Assembly: GCA_900757145.1 (NCBI GenBank)
Contig: CAAEMT010000033.1
Coordinates: 1-64,000 of the forward strand
Direction: 5' to 3'
Length of the DNA stretch: 64,000 bases
Source of the DNA: Lachnospiraceae bacterium
GTDB lineage: Bacteria; Bacillota; Clostridia; Lachnospirales; Lachnospiraceae
In this document: piece after piece, positions 1 to 7,453 of the stretch
How the letters are laid out: each line of letters begins with the position of its first letter
How positions within the stretch are numbered: the stretch's first letter is position 1
Made by a program: the position numbers and the translations under genes
The notes under the pieces: generated by a model
Told to the model about the DNA's origin: nothing
Database searches by the model: none
What the model saw: the letters and a program-made list of their open reading frames with translations, nothing else

Positions 1-761
1 AGGTTGATATTTGTTGTTGTGGAAGAGGACAGCTCCTTTTTCGCTTTCTCTGCTGCCTCTCTAAGTCTTTGCAGAGCCATTCTGTCATTAGAAAGATCGA
101 TACCCTCTTTTGACTTAAATTCTGCGATCATGTAATCTGTGATCTTCTGGTCGAAGTCGTCTCCGCCAAGCTTATTGTCACCGTTTGTAGCCAGAACCTC
201 GATAACGCCCTCGCCGATCTCGATAATCGATACGTCGAATGTGCCGCCGCCAAGGTCGTATACCATGATCTTCTGCTCTTTCTCATTGTCCAGACCGTAA
301 GCAAGCGCTGCTGCTGTCGGCTCATTGATGATACGCTTTACATCAAGACCTGCGATCTTTCCTGCATCCTTTGTAGCCTGACGCTGTGCGTCGTTGAAAT
401 ATGCCGGAACTGTGATGACTGCCTCTGTAACCTTCTCTCCGAGATAGTTCTCTGCATCTGCCTTAAGCTTCTGCAGTGTCATCGCGGAAATCTCCTGCGG
501 AGAATATTTCTTTCCATCGATCTCTACTCTGTAATCGCTTCCCATATGTCTCTTAATAGAAGAGATCGTGCGGTCTGCGTTTGTAACTGCCTGACGCTTT
601 GCCGGCTCTCCGACAAGACGCTCACCCGCTTTTGTAAATGCCACGATTGACGGTGTTGTTCTGGAACCTTCTGTATTTGTGATAACTACCGGTTTGCCGC
701 CTTCCATAACTGCTACACAGCTGTTTGTTGTTCCCAAATCAATACCAATGATCTTGCTCAT
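1..761 (-). CDS. dnaK: Chaperone protein DnaK (Hsp70), N-terminal part, cut by window edge
   Basis: This is the ATPase domain of the cytoplasmic Hsp70 chaperone, which folds nascent and stress-damaged proteins with GrpE and DnaJ. The translated start reads MSKIIGIDLGTTNSC, the phosphate-1 motif that defines Hsp70 actin-like ATPases. About 253 codons are present; the rest lies beyond base 1. The ATG (759-761) follows a strong AAGGAGGA ribosome binding site at 768-775. The gene is downstream of hrcA and grpE on the same strand, the usual class I heat-shock order in Firmicutes, so it should share the CIRCE-controlled promoter near 2600. Identification is secure; only truncation by the window limits it. 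Confidence 0.97.
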   Translation of the reverse strand, partial: MSKIIGIDLGTTNSCVAVMEGGKPVVITNTEGSRTTPSIVAFTKAGERLVGEPAKRQAVTNADRTISSIKRHMGSDYRVEIDGKKYSPQEISAMTLQKLKADAENYLGEKVTEAVITVPAYFNDAQRQATKDAGKIAGLDVKRIINEPTAAALAYGLDNEKEQKIMVYDLGGGTFDVSIIEIGEGVIEVLATNGDNKLGGDDFDQKITDYMIAEFKSKEGIDLSNDRMALQRLREAAEKAKKELSSSTTTNIN

Positions 762-852
762 AATAGCTCCTCCTTAAATATTTGCTCTGATCTGTATTTG
801 TCATGTGCCTTTTGCACTGTTCTGAATATATATAAACAGCCTCGGTCCGGCG

Positions 853-1503
853 CTAATTTGCAACCTTGACCATGCTGTGTCTTACGACACTGTCGCGGTA
901 CATATATCCTTTCTGGAATTCCTCCACAACGATATTTTCTCCCGCTTCCTCATCCTCCACATGCATCACGGCATTGTGGAAATTCGGATCAAATTCCTTT
1001 CCTACTGCCTCGATCGGCTTCACACCGATCTCCTCAAGCGTCGTCATCATCTGGCGATATACCTTATCCATGCCATCCGCAAACGGCTCCGCTTTCTGTT
1101 CCTGTGTAAGCGCCGCAAACCCACGCTCGAAATTGTCGATTGTCGGCAGGATCTTTTCCACTACGCTCTTCGCACCGATCTCATACATCGCTGCCTTTTC
1201 CTTTTCGGAACGCTTACGGAAATTATCGAACTCTGCCATCTGACGCTGTACCCGATCTGTGAGTTCTTCTATCTGCTGATCTTTTTTGTCTTTTTTCTTT
1301 TTTCCGAAGAAGCTCTTTTTCTTTGAATCCTCCGCTTCCTCTCCCGATTCCACCGCTTCCTGTGCATCGGATGCATTCTGTGGATCATTGTCCTCCGGAA
1401 CCTGTTCAAATTCGGCATCCATCACTTCGTCCTGTGTATCCACAGTCTCTTCTGTCTGGTCAGCCATTTCTTCTTTTATATCTTCTTTCTTATTTTCATC
1501 CAT
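853..1503 (-). CDS. grpE: Nucleotide exchange factor GrpE
   Basis: GrpE is the homodimeric cytoplasmic factor that releases ADP from DnaK. The 216-residue protein has a long charged, acidic, low-complexity N-terminus (about residues 1-75, ending in a lysine-rich stretch). A helical coiled-coil region follows, and then the conserved core with NFRKRSEKEK and the C-terminal segment GYMYRDSVVRHSMVKVAN, a clear GrpE signature. The acidic N-terminal extension is typical of clostridial GrpE. It lies 17 bases after hrcA and 91 bases before dnaK on the same strand, which indicates one operon under HrcA control. Confidence 0.97.
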   Translation of the reverse strand: MDENKKEDIKEEMADQTEETVDTQDEVMDAEFEQVPEDNDPQNASDAQEAVESGEEAEDSKKKSFFGKKKKDKKDQQIEELTDRVQRQMAEFDNFRKRSEKEKAAMYEIGAKSVVEKILPTIDNFERGFAALTQEQKAEPFADGMDKVYRQMMTTLEEIGVKPIEAVGKEFDPNFHNAVMHVEDEEAGENIVVEEFQKGYMYRDSVVRHSMVKVAN

Positions 1504-1520
1504 TGGCCTTTTCCACCTTT

Positions 1521-2540
1521 CTATTTCTTAAATATCTGATCGAGCTGTACCATCAGTGTCTTCAGCGTGCTTACCACATTATCGTAATCCATACGCTTTG
1601 GTCCTATAACGCCTATCCTGCCGTACATCCCATCGCCTATCTCATAGGTGGCTGTAACAACGCTGCAATCCTGCATCGACGCCACCGGCGCTTCCTGTCC
1701 GATATAAACCTGAATCCCTGTCTCATCGCTATTCTCAGAACTGATCATGTCCACAAGATCTTTCTTTTCCTCGAAAGCGCTGATAAGTTCGCTTGCTTTC
1801 TCACTGCTTGAGAGTTCAGGATACTTGAAGATATTTGTCGCTCCGCTTGTGTATATCTCTACATCGTTCGCAGACTGTATCGTCTCCGCTACTGCATCCA
1901 GCACCTGATTGATCACATCGCTGTGGATCCCCGCCTGCTCTTTCAGCTTGGAGATCGTCGCAAGATTGATTTCCTCCATCGTCAGACCGTTGAGCGCTGT
2001 ATTCAGTAAAATATTCATCTCAAGAACCGTCTGCGGATCAAGTCCGTGCTCGATCTGAATCATCTTATTCTTTACCACATTGCCCTGTGTCACAATGACT
2101 GCAAGAATCTGTGATTCATTTACGATAGAGAGCTGAATGAACTTAAGCTTTGTGTGATGATACTGCGGTCCCGATATCATCGCCGCGTAATTCGTATTCG
2201 CTGCGAGCACACGGGCAAGCTGCTTCAAAATAAGTTCCATCTTATCCTGTCTTTGAATCATCATCTCCTTCATCTCTGTGACTTCCCGATCCTTCTCCGC
2301 CATCATATGATCAACGTAGAGGCGGTAGCCTGCATCAGAAGGGATGCGCCCTGCCGAGGTGTGCGGCTGAAGGATCAGTCCCATCTCCTCAAGGTCAGAC
2401 ATCTCATTTCGTATCGTAGCGGAACTGAGATTCAAGTCAGCGTACTTGGAAATCGTTCTCGAACCGACCGGTTCGCCCGTCTCCAGATATGTTTTAATGA
2501 TAGCTTTTAGTATCGTCCATTTTCTATCATCAAGCTGCAT
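1521..2540 (-). CDS. hrcA: Heat-inducible transcription repressor HrcA
   Basis: HrcA represses class I heat-shock genes by binding CIRCE operators; its folding depends on GroEL, which couples repression to chaperone load. The 339-residue protein has an N-terminal winged helix (about residues 1-75, including SATIRNEMSDLEEMG and the downstream HTSAGRIPSD motif) followed by the dimerisation/GAF-like HrcA domain. It is the first gene of hrcA-grpE-dnaK. A perfect CIRCE and a consensus sigma-A promoter lie directly upstream, so the gene is autoregulated. Length matches the family. Confidence 0.97.
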   Translation of the reverse strand: MQLDDRKWTILKAIIKTYLETGEPVGSRTISKYADLNLSSATIRNEMSDLEEMGLILQPHTSAGRIPSDAGYRLYVDHMMAEKDREVTEMKEMMIQRQDKMELILKQLARVLAANTNYAAMISGPQYHHTKLKFIQLSIVNESQILAVIVTQGNVVKNKMIQIEHGLDPQTVLEMNILLNTALNGLTMEEINLATISKLKEQAGIHSDVINQVLDAVAETIQSANDVEIYTSGATNIFKYPELSSSEKASELISAFEEKKDLVDMISSENSDETGIQVYIGQEAPVASMQDCSVVTATYEIGDGMYGRIGVIGPKRMDYDNVVSTLKTLMVQLDQIFKK

Positions 2541-2565
2541 CTGAATCCTCCTTTCTGCCGTCTTG

Positions 2566-2592
2566 TTAGCACTCTCTTGCTTTGAGTGCTAA
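2566..2592 (-). promoter_or_regulatory. CIRCE operator (HrcA binding site)
   Basis: A perfect inverted repeat TTAGCACTC-N9-GAGTGCTAA occupies 2566-2574 and 2584-2592, 26 bases upstream of the hrcA start. This matches the CIRCE consensus exactly in both arms and in the 9-base spacer. It sits just downstream of the predicted promoter, the position from which HrcA blocks transcription and where it also forms a hairpin in the 5' untranslated RNA. Confidence 0.98.
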
Positions 2593-2606
2593 CACCTTAC
2601 GTTGTT

Positions 2607-2635
2607 ACTATAATACCCAGTTCTTTTTTTGTCAA
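2607..2635 (-). promoter_or_regulatory. Sigma-A promoter of the hrcA operon
   Basis: On the minus strand a perfect -35 box TTGACA (2630-2635) is separated by 17 bases from a -10 box TATAGT (2607-2612). Initiation would fall close to the CIRCE element at 2566-2592, the standard layout for HrcA-controlled operons. Confidence 0.9.
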
Positions 2636-2810
2636 TACCATTTTTCATTTTTTCACATTTTTCACACGATATTCATTTATAACTTAGCTGTATTATTTCA
2701 AGATACTTGCCAGAACTGCCACAACACAATAATTTATAGAATCCCTCTGTCGTATGACTGTTTTTGATAAATGATTGAATAAATAAGATACTCTCTTTAC
2801 AAGATTTACA

Positions 2811-2932
2811 GAGAAGGTGTTGCAAAATACTGATCCCGGTGAATTTTCGGTATGTTTTCCGTAGAAAACATCTTAGTTTTCGGAGGAAAATCACCCGAAA
2901 GGGTACCGCCGGACGTATTTTGCAACACTCTC
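2811..2932. repeat. Dispersed ~120-bp inverted-end repeat, copy 1 (MITE-like)
   Basis: The element is bounded by a perfect 14-bp terminal inverted repeat, GTGTTGCAAAATAC (2817-2830) and GTATTTTGCAACAC (2915-2928). Its interior, including AACATCTTAGTTTTCGG and AAAATCACCCGAAA, recurs almost unchanged at 12721-12845. There is no convincing reading frame. Two shorter derivatives occur at 15955-16010 and 35161-35200. The rest of the 2593-2947 gap holds the hrcA promoter and AT-rich sequence without a recognisable gene. Whether it moves with a transposase in trans or acts as an RNA element cannot be told from this window. Confidence 0.85.
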
Positions 2933-2947
2933 AAGATATGTTAATTT

Positions 2948-3820
2948 TTAGTTTTCTGAAATAAAATATGGTTCTGCATCTTTTTCAAAATCAGCTATAG
3001 AATCAGCTCTGGCAGCTATCTTGATCAGTATTTTCAGTTTCCCTGCATCTTCCAGCTTCTCTATCCTATCCTGTAATTCTGCCGGAATATCACCGAATTC
3101 TCCTAAAAAATCAAGAAGCGTTTCCCGTCGGGCTTCAAGTCTTCCTTCCTGCTTTTCCTCTCTCAGCAATTCTTCAAAAATCATATAACGCTCTCCCATT
3201 TCCCGACTTTTCTTAATATCACGAATCGTATTCTGGAATCTGTTCACCAATTCATCTCCAAAATTCTCTCCGCTTTCTTCAAGATTTGCCGTCACAAACT
3301 TCAAAAATCTGACAAGTTCAGGCGGGACTGATGATTCATTTTTTCCTTTGGTGCTGAGAAAAATTGTACAACAGCCATCTTTCAGTTCCGCTTCTTTGTT
3401 TTCTTCACATTCATTTCTGAATGTATAACGGTATAATCCATATCCAAATGGATCAAAATCGCACAAGAAAATCACATAAGTATCAGGTAATGTCTCGTAA
3501 TCTTCTCCACTTTTTATAGATTCCATCACCATCTGGCTATGATAATACCTGCTTCGCTTTCCCAGTGCCTTCCTCTTTTTCACCTGCATTTCTACATTGT
3601 AATGTGTTTGCTTTTCATCTTCCGCATAAATATCCAAACGGACTCCTTTATACTCCGGATGATAAACCATACTTCTTTCCTTGCTTACTATCACATGGTT
3701 AATTTGAAATCCAAGCACCATTTCAAGGAAGCCTTTGCAGTTTTCCTCTACCTGCATAACTGCGCCAAAAAGAAAATCATCTTTAATCGTCAGATCCTGT
3801 AACGTTTTTCGTTTCTTCAT
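2948..3820 (-). CDS. Rpn family recombination-promoting nuclease / PD-(D/E)XK transposase-like protein
   Basis: A 290-residue protein of the Rpn/PDDEXK-type family often annotated as putative transposase. Known Rpn proteins are DNA endonucleases that promote RecA-independent recombination. The N-terminus (TIKDDFLFGAVMQ) and the core with GVRLDIYAED about residues 58-67 and YNVEMQ about residues 74-79 give the D...ExQ catalytic pattern. The following YYHSQMVMES and the charged helical C-terminus are also typical. The start has a GGAGG site seven bases or so upstream. It stands alone, 16 bases from repeat copy 1, in an accessory patch. Such genes are usually multicopy in Lachnospiraceae; a link to the repeat is possible but unproven. 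Confidence 0.85.
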   Translation of the reverse strand: MKKRKTLQDLTIKDDFLFGAVMQVEENCKGFLEMVLGFQINHVIVSKERSMVYHPEYKGVRLDIYAEDEKQTHYNVEMQVKKRKALGKRSRYYHSQMVMESIKSGEDYETLPDTYVIFLCDFDPFGYGLYRYTFRNECEENKEAELKDGCCTIFLSTKGKNESSVPPELVRFLKFVTANLEESGENFGDELVNRFQNTIRDIKKSREMGERYMIFEELLREEKQEGRLEARRETLLDFLGEFGDIPAELQDRIEKLEDAGKLKILIKIAARADSIADFEKDAEPYFISEN

Positions 3821-3946
3821 TTTTCCTCCACTTCTACAGAGGAATCCTATACAAAAATTATACCATGCTATTGTGATAAAAACTATTCATTTTTGCTCAA
3901 AATTTCAATTCATCACCTTAGTAACATCTCGTCAAGCTGTAATTTA

Positions 3947-4402
3947 TTAAACTTCTCTTATTGGAAAATACAGATATCCCTTTCCTGTTGCCGAGTCGGT
4001 ATAATCGTGAACTGCTCCGACCAGAGAAATACCCTCCTCTTTCATTTGTCCAATGGTTTCTTCAAACCCTCCCTTATGATTTTCAACAACTATATACTCA
4101 TAACTTGGTATTCTCCATTTTGTCCATCCATCAGGTGCTTCTGCATTATCAACACATTCCACTCCTGCCAGATACAGTCCTTTACTAAAGCCATCTTCCC
4201 ACGGTTTAAATGAGTGAGAAATATCAGACATAGCACCCCATATTCCCACAATACCCCCGTTTGCATCTTTCTTTGCCAGATGTGCTACTTCACTAAAATG
4301 ACCATTTGCATCATTCCACAATTTCTGAATAAATCCTTCGCCGTCTAATGTTGAGCCCTCTTTTCCAATGACAACAAATGCTTCCTTTATCACCTTAACC
4401 AT
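3947..4402 (-). CDS. GyrI-like / AraC effector-binding domain protein
   Basis: A 151-residue stand-alone GyrI-like small-molecule binding domain. The middle and end (FSKGLYLAGVECVD, WTKWRIPSYEYIVVEN, GYLYFPIREV) match the family that binds hydrophobic ligands and occurs alone or fused to AraC regulators. No DNA-binding domain is present. The start at 4402 is chosen because GAGGAG lies seven bases upstream; the frame extends five codons further to a TTG with no good site. It is 25 bases downstream of an SRPBCC gene, also a ligand-binding fold, and the pair may be co-transcribed. Physiological ligand unknown. Confidence 0.75.
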   Translation of the reverse strand: MVKVIKEAFVVIGKEGSTLDGEGFIQKLWNDANGHFSEVAHLAKKDANGGIVGIWGAMSDISHSFKPWEDGFSKGLYLAGVECVDNAEAPDGWTKWRIPSYEYIVVENHKGGFEETIGQMKEEGISLVGAVHDYTDSATGKGYLYFPIREV

Positions 4403-4427
4403 TCTATATCTCCTCAAACAAGAATTG

Positions 4428-4823
4428 TTATTCCAATGTTTTTTTTAAGTCCAGAACAAATTGCTTTTGCTGCTTCTTCAAATAGGTTTTTATAAAAGGT
4501 TTCATAAACCACTTTTTAGGTGTCACATTTTCTGTAAAATCAATTTGTGTTTCATTACCCTTAGTTGTAAAAATACCAATCCAATGCCCTTTCATATTGT
4601 TATTTTCCATATCAAATTCCCATCGTTTATATGGTAAAACATTAGTAGTAGAGAATGTAGTGGCGTATCCGTCTTCTGTGTACTCAATAAATTGCTTGTC
4701 ATTTATGATTTCTGTTTTACTTAAATCGCTTCGCCATATGCTATATTTATCAACAGCAAAAACAATTTCCCAAACTTTATGAATATCATCGCTGATAATC
4801 GCATTTATATTTGAAATTGCCAT
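4428..4823 (-). CDS. SRPBCC (START/Bet v1-like) family protein
   Basis: A 131-residue single-domain protein resembling the polyketide cyclase/SRPBCC fold, which binds hydrophobic ligands in a helix-grip cavity. Visible hallmarks are the N-terminal helix DDIHKVWEIVFAVDKYSIWRS, a beta-rich middle with RWEFDMEN and GHWIGIFTTKGNETQI, and the long C-terminal helix. Base composition is clearly more AT-rich than the surrounding core genes, which suggests recent acquisition with the adjacent GyrI-like and zinc-ribbon genes. Substrate unknown. Confidence 0.7.
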   Translation of the reverse strand: MAISNINAIISDDIHKVWEIVFAVDKYSIWRSDLSKTEIINDKQFIEYTEDGYATTFSTTNVLPYKRWEFDMENNNMKGHWIGIFTTKGNETQIDFTENVTPKKWFMKPFIKTYLKKQQKQFVLDLKKTLE

Positions 4824-4914
4824 TTTTTCTTCCCCATTTAACTTCCGGTTTGCCAGTCCTGCAATCTAAAAGTCAACTGCATCTGCCAAAAATCCAACTC
4901 TCTGCAATTGTAAA

Positions 4915-5130
4915 TTATTCGTTTCCGTAATCAATTACAATCTTTTTACAACGACTGCAATGACAAGCTGCGCAATGAGGGATAGATCCCCCTGAACCTT
5001 TAGTTAATTCTAAATCATTCCGCTTTTTGATCCGAAAAGTCCGGTTTGGATCATCATTGGAAAACGTTATATCTCTTGAACTTATCAAGAATCCATCTAT
5101 CATTTCTTCACCACAGTACGGACATTTCAT
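4915..5130 (-). CDS. Small zinc-ribbon protein (DUF6487/PF20097-like)
   Basis: A 71-residue protein with two paired-cysteine knuckles, CPYCGEEM at residues 3-10 and CxxCHCSRCKK near residues 53-63, the arrangement of a small zinc ribbon. Families of this kind begin MKCPYCGxEM and have no assigned enzymatic role. A GGAGG site precedes the ATG. It is separated by about 90 bases from the SRPBCC gene on the same strand and shares its AT-rich composition. Confidence 0.7.
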   Translation of the reverse strand: MKCPYCGEEMIDGFLISSRDITFSNDDPNRTFRIKKRNDLELTKGSGGSIPHCAACHCSRCKKIVIDYGNE

Positions 5131-5296
5131 CGTATTTCACCTCCACGACTTTAAATCTTCGCATTCCTGTCTCTTGCAAACCCCCATACGGAAAATATTT
5201 GAATTTCTGTTCGTCATACCTTTAGAATACCATATTATTATCCTCTTCGCTACTCTTTTCCTGCATATCCTGTCGAATCTTCCCGTCTGATTCAAT

Positions 5297-5324
5297 TTGA
5301 CTTTTCACTCAGTTGTGTTATAGT
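5297..5324 (+). promoter_or_regulatory. Sigma-A promoter for the SGNH hydrolase gene
   Basis: TTGACT (5297-5302) and TATAGT (5319-5324) are separated by 16 bases and lie 47 bases before the chosen ATG. No operator-like repeats are visible around it. Confidence 0.7.
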
Positions 5325-5371
5325 AGAAATGATCAAAACACTGCAATTTGATATTAGAAAGGTCATATTAT

Positions 5372-6094
5372 ATGAAGAAAGAAACTACAGCAGCGATCGC
5401 GTTTGCCATCGCAGGACTCGTTGTACTGGGAGCGCTGGCTGCCTATCTGACGTGGGAACACAGGGCGGATGTATTTCCGTCCGGCGAAACGAAAACGCAG
5501 CAGGAGGCGGATGCCGTCCTCACCGCCCTGCATGATGCGCAGCCAAACGATACGTCTGCGTCATCAAAGGAGAAGCTGCAAACGGCAGAGGACGAGCTCT
5601 TTATCATCTGGGCAGGCGACTCACGCACGATCGGAATGCGCGATGCTGTGGATAATGAGGATCTCTACATAGGCGCTTCCGGCGAGGGGTATGAGTGGCT
5701 CGTGCAGACAGGGCTTCCTCAGATTGAAAGCGCGATCAATACATATCCGAAAGCCCCCATCGTATTCAACTTCGGCGTCAATGATTACGATAATCTGAAT
5801 CGCTATATGGAGCTGTATACTTCGCTTACAAAAGAATATCCTAAGACGCACTTTTATTTTCTCTCCGTAAATCCGATCGATCCTGCCGTATGCAAAAACA
5901 TCACGAATGAAGAGATCTCCGACTTCAACAGCCACTTACAGCAGCTCTTTCCGGATACGTATATCGACAGCTTTACTTACCTGATGATAAATGAAGCTGT
6001 GACAATAGACGGTATACACTATTCCGGTGACGATTACCGCCTGATCCATGACTTTGCATCAGAAAAAATCAGGGAAATAGAAGACGCTCTGTAA
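5372..6094 (+). CDS. Membrane-anchored SGNH/GDSL hydrolase
   Basis: A 240-residue exported esterase-type protein. A single N-terminal membrane segment (IAFAIAGLVVLGALAAYL, about residues 8-25) is followed by a linker and an SGNH fold. Catalytic blocks are visible: GDSR in place of GDSL (the nucleophile Ser), FNFGVNDY with the block III G and N, and DGIHYSGDDY carrying the Asp and His of block V. These enzymes deacylate polysaccharides, peptidoglycan or lipids at the cell surface; the substrate here is unknown. The ATG at 5372 has GAAAGG upstream; a TTG eight codons earlier is less likely. It converges on hemW with a gap of two bases. Confidence 0.85.
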   Translation: MKKETTAAIAFAIAGLVVLGALAAYLTWEHRADVFPSGETKTQQEADAVLTALHDAQPNDTSASSKEKLQTAEDELFIIWAGDSRTIGMRDAVDNEDLYIGASGEGYEWLVQTGLPQIESAINTYPKAPIVFNFGVNDYDNLNRYMELYTSLTKEYPKTHFYFLSVNPIDPAVCKNITNEEISDFNSHLQQLFPDTYIDSFTYLMINEAVTIDGIHYSGDDYRLIHDFASEKIREIEDAL

Positions 6095-6096
6095 AA

Positions 6097-7263
6097 TCAA
6101 AGCAAAAATTCTGACATCACCATATTGCTGACATCCATCCCCCGCGGCGTAAGGAAGATCCTTTCGTCGCATTTTTTCAGCAGACCGAGCTCCTGCTGAC
6201 GTTTCAGCACCTTTCCATACACCGCATCGACAGACGTTCCAAACCGCCGTTCAAACTGTGACGCACTGACGCCCTCTGTCAACCGCAGTCCAAGAAACAT
6301 AAATTCCTCCATCTCTTCTCCCTGCGTCAGAAGCTGCCTGTCCTTCTGTGAAAAATCACCTGACAGATATGCATCCAGGCTGTCTGTCTTTTTGTATCTC
6401 ACTCTTTTTCCCAAAACGATATCGTCCATAAGAGAAGCTGCCCCCAGACCAAATCCGATATACGGCACGCCCTGCCAGTACCCCTTATTGTGACGGCACT
6501 CATATCCATCCTTCGCATAGTTTGAAACCTCATAACGGTGCATTCCGGCCCGGGACAAAAGCTCCTTCGTCCGCTCATACATTCTGCGTTCCTCTTCCTC
6601 ATCAGGCAGATATATCGGCTTTTCGCCCTTCGCGCGCTGCTCATCGTCCGCGCGGTACTTCTCGTAAAATGGCGTCCCTTCTTCTATGATAAGGCTGTAT
6701 GCCGAGATATGCTCCGGCTGATATGCGAGCACGCTGCGAAGCGTCCGCTCCCATGATTCCTCCGACTGCATGGGAAGCGCAGACATCAGATCGACATTTA
6801 TATTAGAAAATCCAGCCTCGCGCGCCTCTTCATATATCCGGCAAAAATCCTCCCATGTATGTATCCTGCCAAGCAGGGCAAGCTCTCTGTCATCCGCTGA
6901 CTGCAAGCCTATGCTGAGTCTGTTGATCCCTGCCTGCCGGTATGTAAGCAGCTTTTTTTCATCCGCTGTTCCCGGATTGCACTCAATAGAAATCTCAGCA
7001 TCCGGCGCAAAAGGAAACTTATCGTGAAGTGCTTCCATCAGTTCCGCAATCCATTCCCCCGGCAAAAGAGACGGAGTCCCGCCGCCAAAAAATACCGTCG
7101 TGGCGCGGTACGCCTCATCCTGCTTAAAGCTGCGTATCTCCCGCTTCAGCGCTTCCTTATACGCTCTTTGTACCTCCCTTCCAGCAGGCGCAGACAGAAA
7201 GTCACAGTATTCACATTTTCTTGCACAAAACGGAATGTGCAGATACAGTTCTATATCTTTCAA
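6097..7263 (-). CDS. hemW: Radical SAM heme chaperone HemW
   Basis: HemW resembles coproporphyrinogen III oxidase HemN but acts as a heme-insertion chaperone. The 388-residue protein carries the radical-SAM cluster motif CxxxCxYC (Cys13, Cys17, Cys20), then FFGGGTPSLL, the Gly-rich SAM-binding motif, and the C-terminal HemW domain. It lacks the extra cysteine before the motif that marks true HemN. The start is a TTG with GGAG eight bases upstream. It lies 190 bases after lepA in the conserved firmicute block lepA-hemW-hrcA; that 190-base gap shows no recognisable gene. Confidence 0.93.
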   Translation of the reverse strand: MKDIELYLHIPFCARKCEYCDFLSAPAGREVQRAYKEALKREIRSFKQDEAYRATTVFFGGGTPSLLPGEWIAELMEALHDKFPFAPDAEISIECNPGTADEKKLLTYRQAGINRLSIGLQSADDRELALLGRIHTWEDFCRIYEEAREAGFSNINVDLMSALPMQSEESWERTLRSVLAYQPEHISAYSLIIEEGTPFYEKYRADDEQRAKGEKPIYLPDEEEERRMYERTKELLSRAGMHRYEVSNYAKDGYECRHNKGYWQGVPYIGFGLGAASLMDDIVLGKRVRYKKTDSLDAYLSGDFSQKDRQLLTQGEEMEEFMFLGLRLTEGVSASQFERRFGTSVDAVYGKVLKRQQELGLLKKCDERIFLTPRGMDVSNMVMSEFLL

Positions 7264-7453
7264 CGGTTTTCTCCTTCTCTCTGATATTCATACTTTTGCC
7301 ATGCCGGATGCATGCAGCGAAGCATTACATACCGATTGCATCCGTATATATCACAAATGCGCCCCGCTGACATTCGCAGGACGCATTCTTTTTTGTTATA
7401 TCATAGCTTCAGCGCTGCCGTTGTCCTTTTGCTGCTGGATGAAACGAATGACC

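Noticed and set aside
2673..2894. A 73-codon minus-strand frame spanning repeat copy 1
   Set aside because: It starts inside the repeat, runs through AT-rich sequence, has no homologous features and is not preserved in copy 2.
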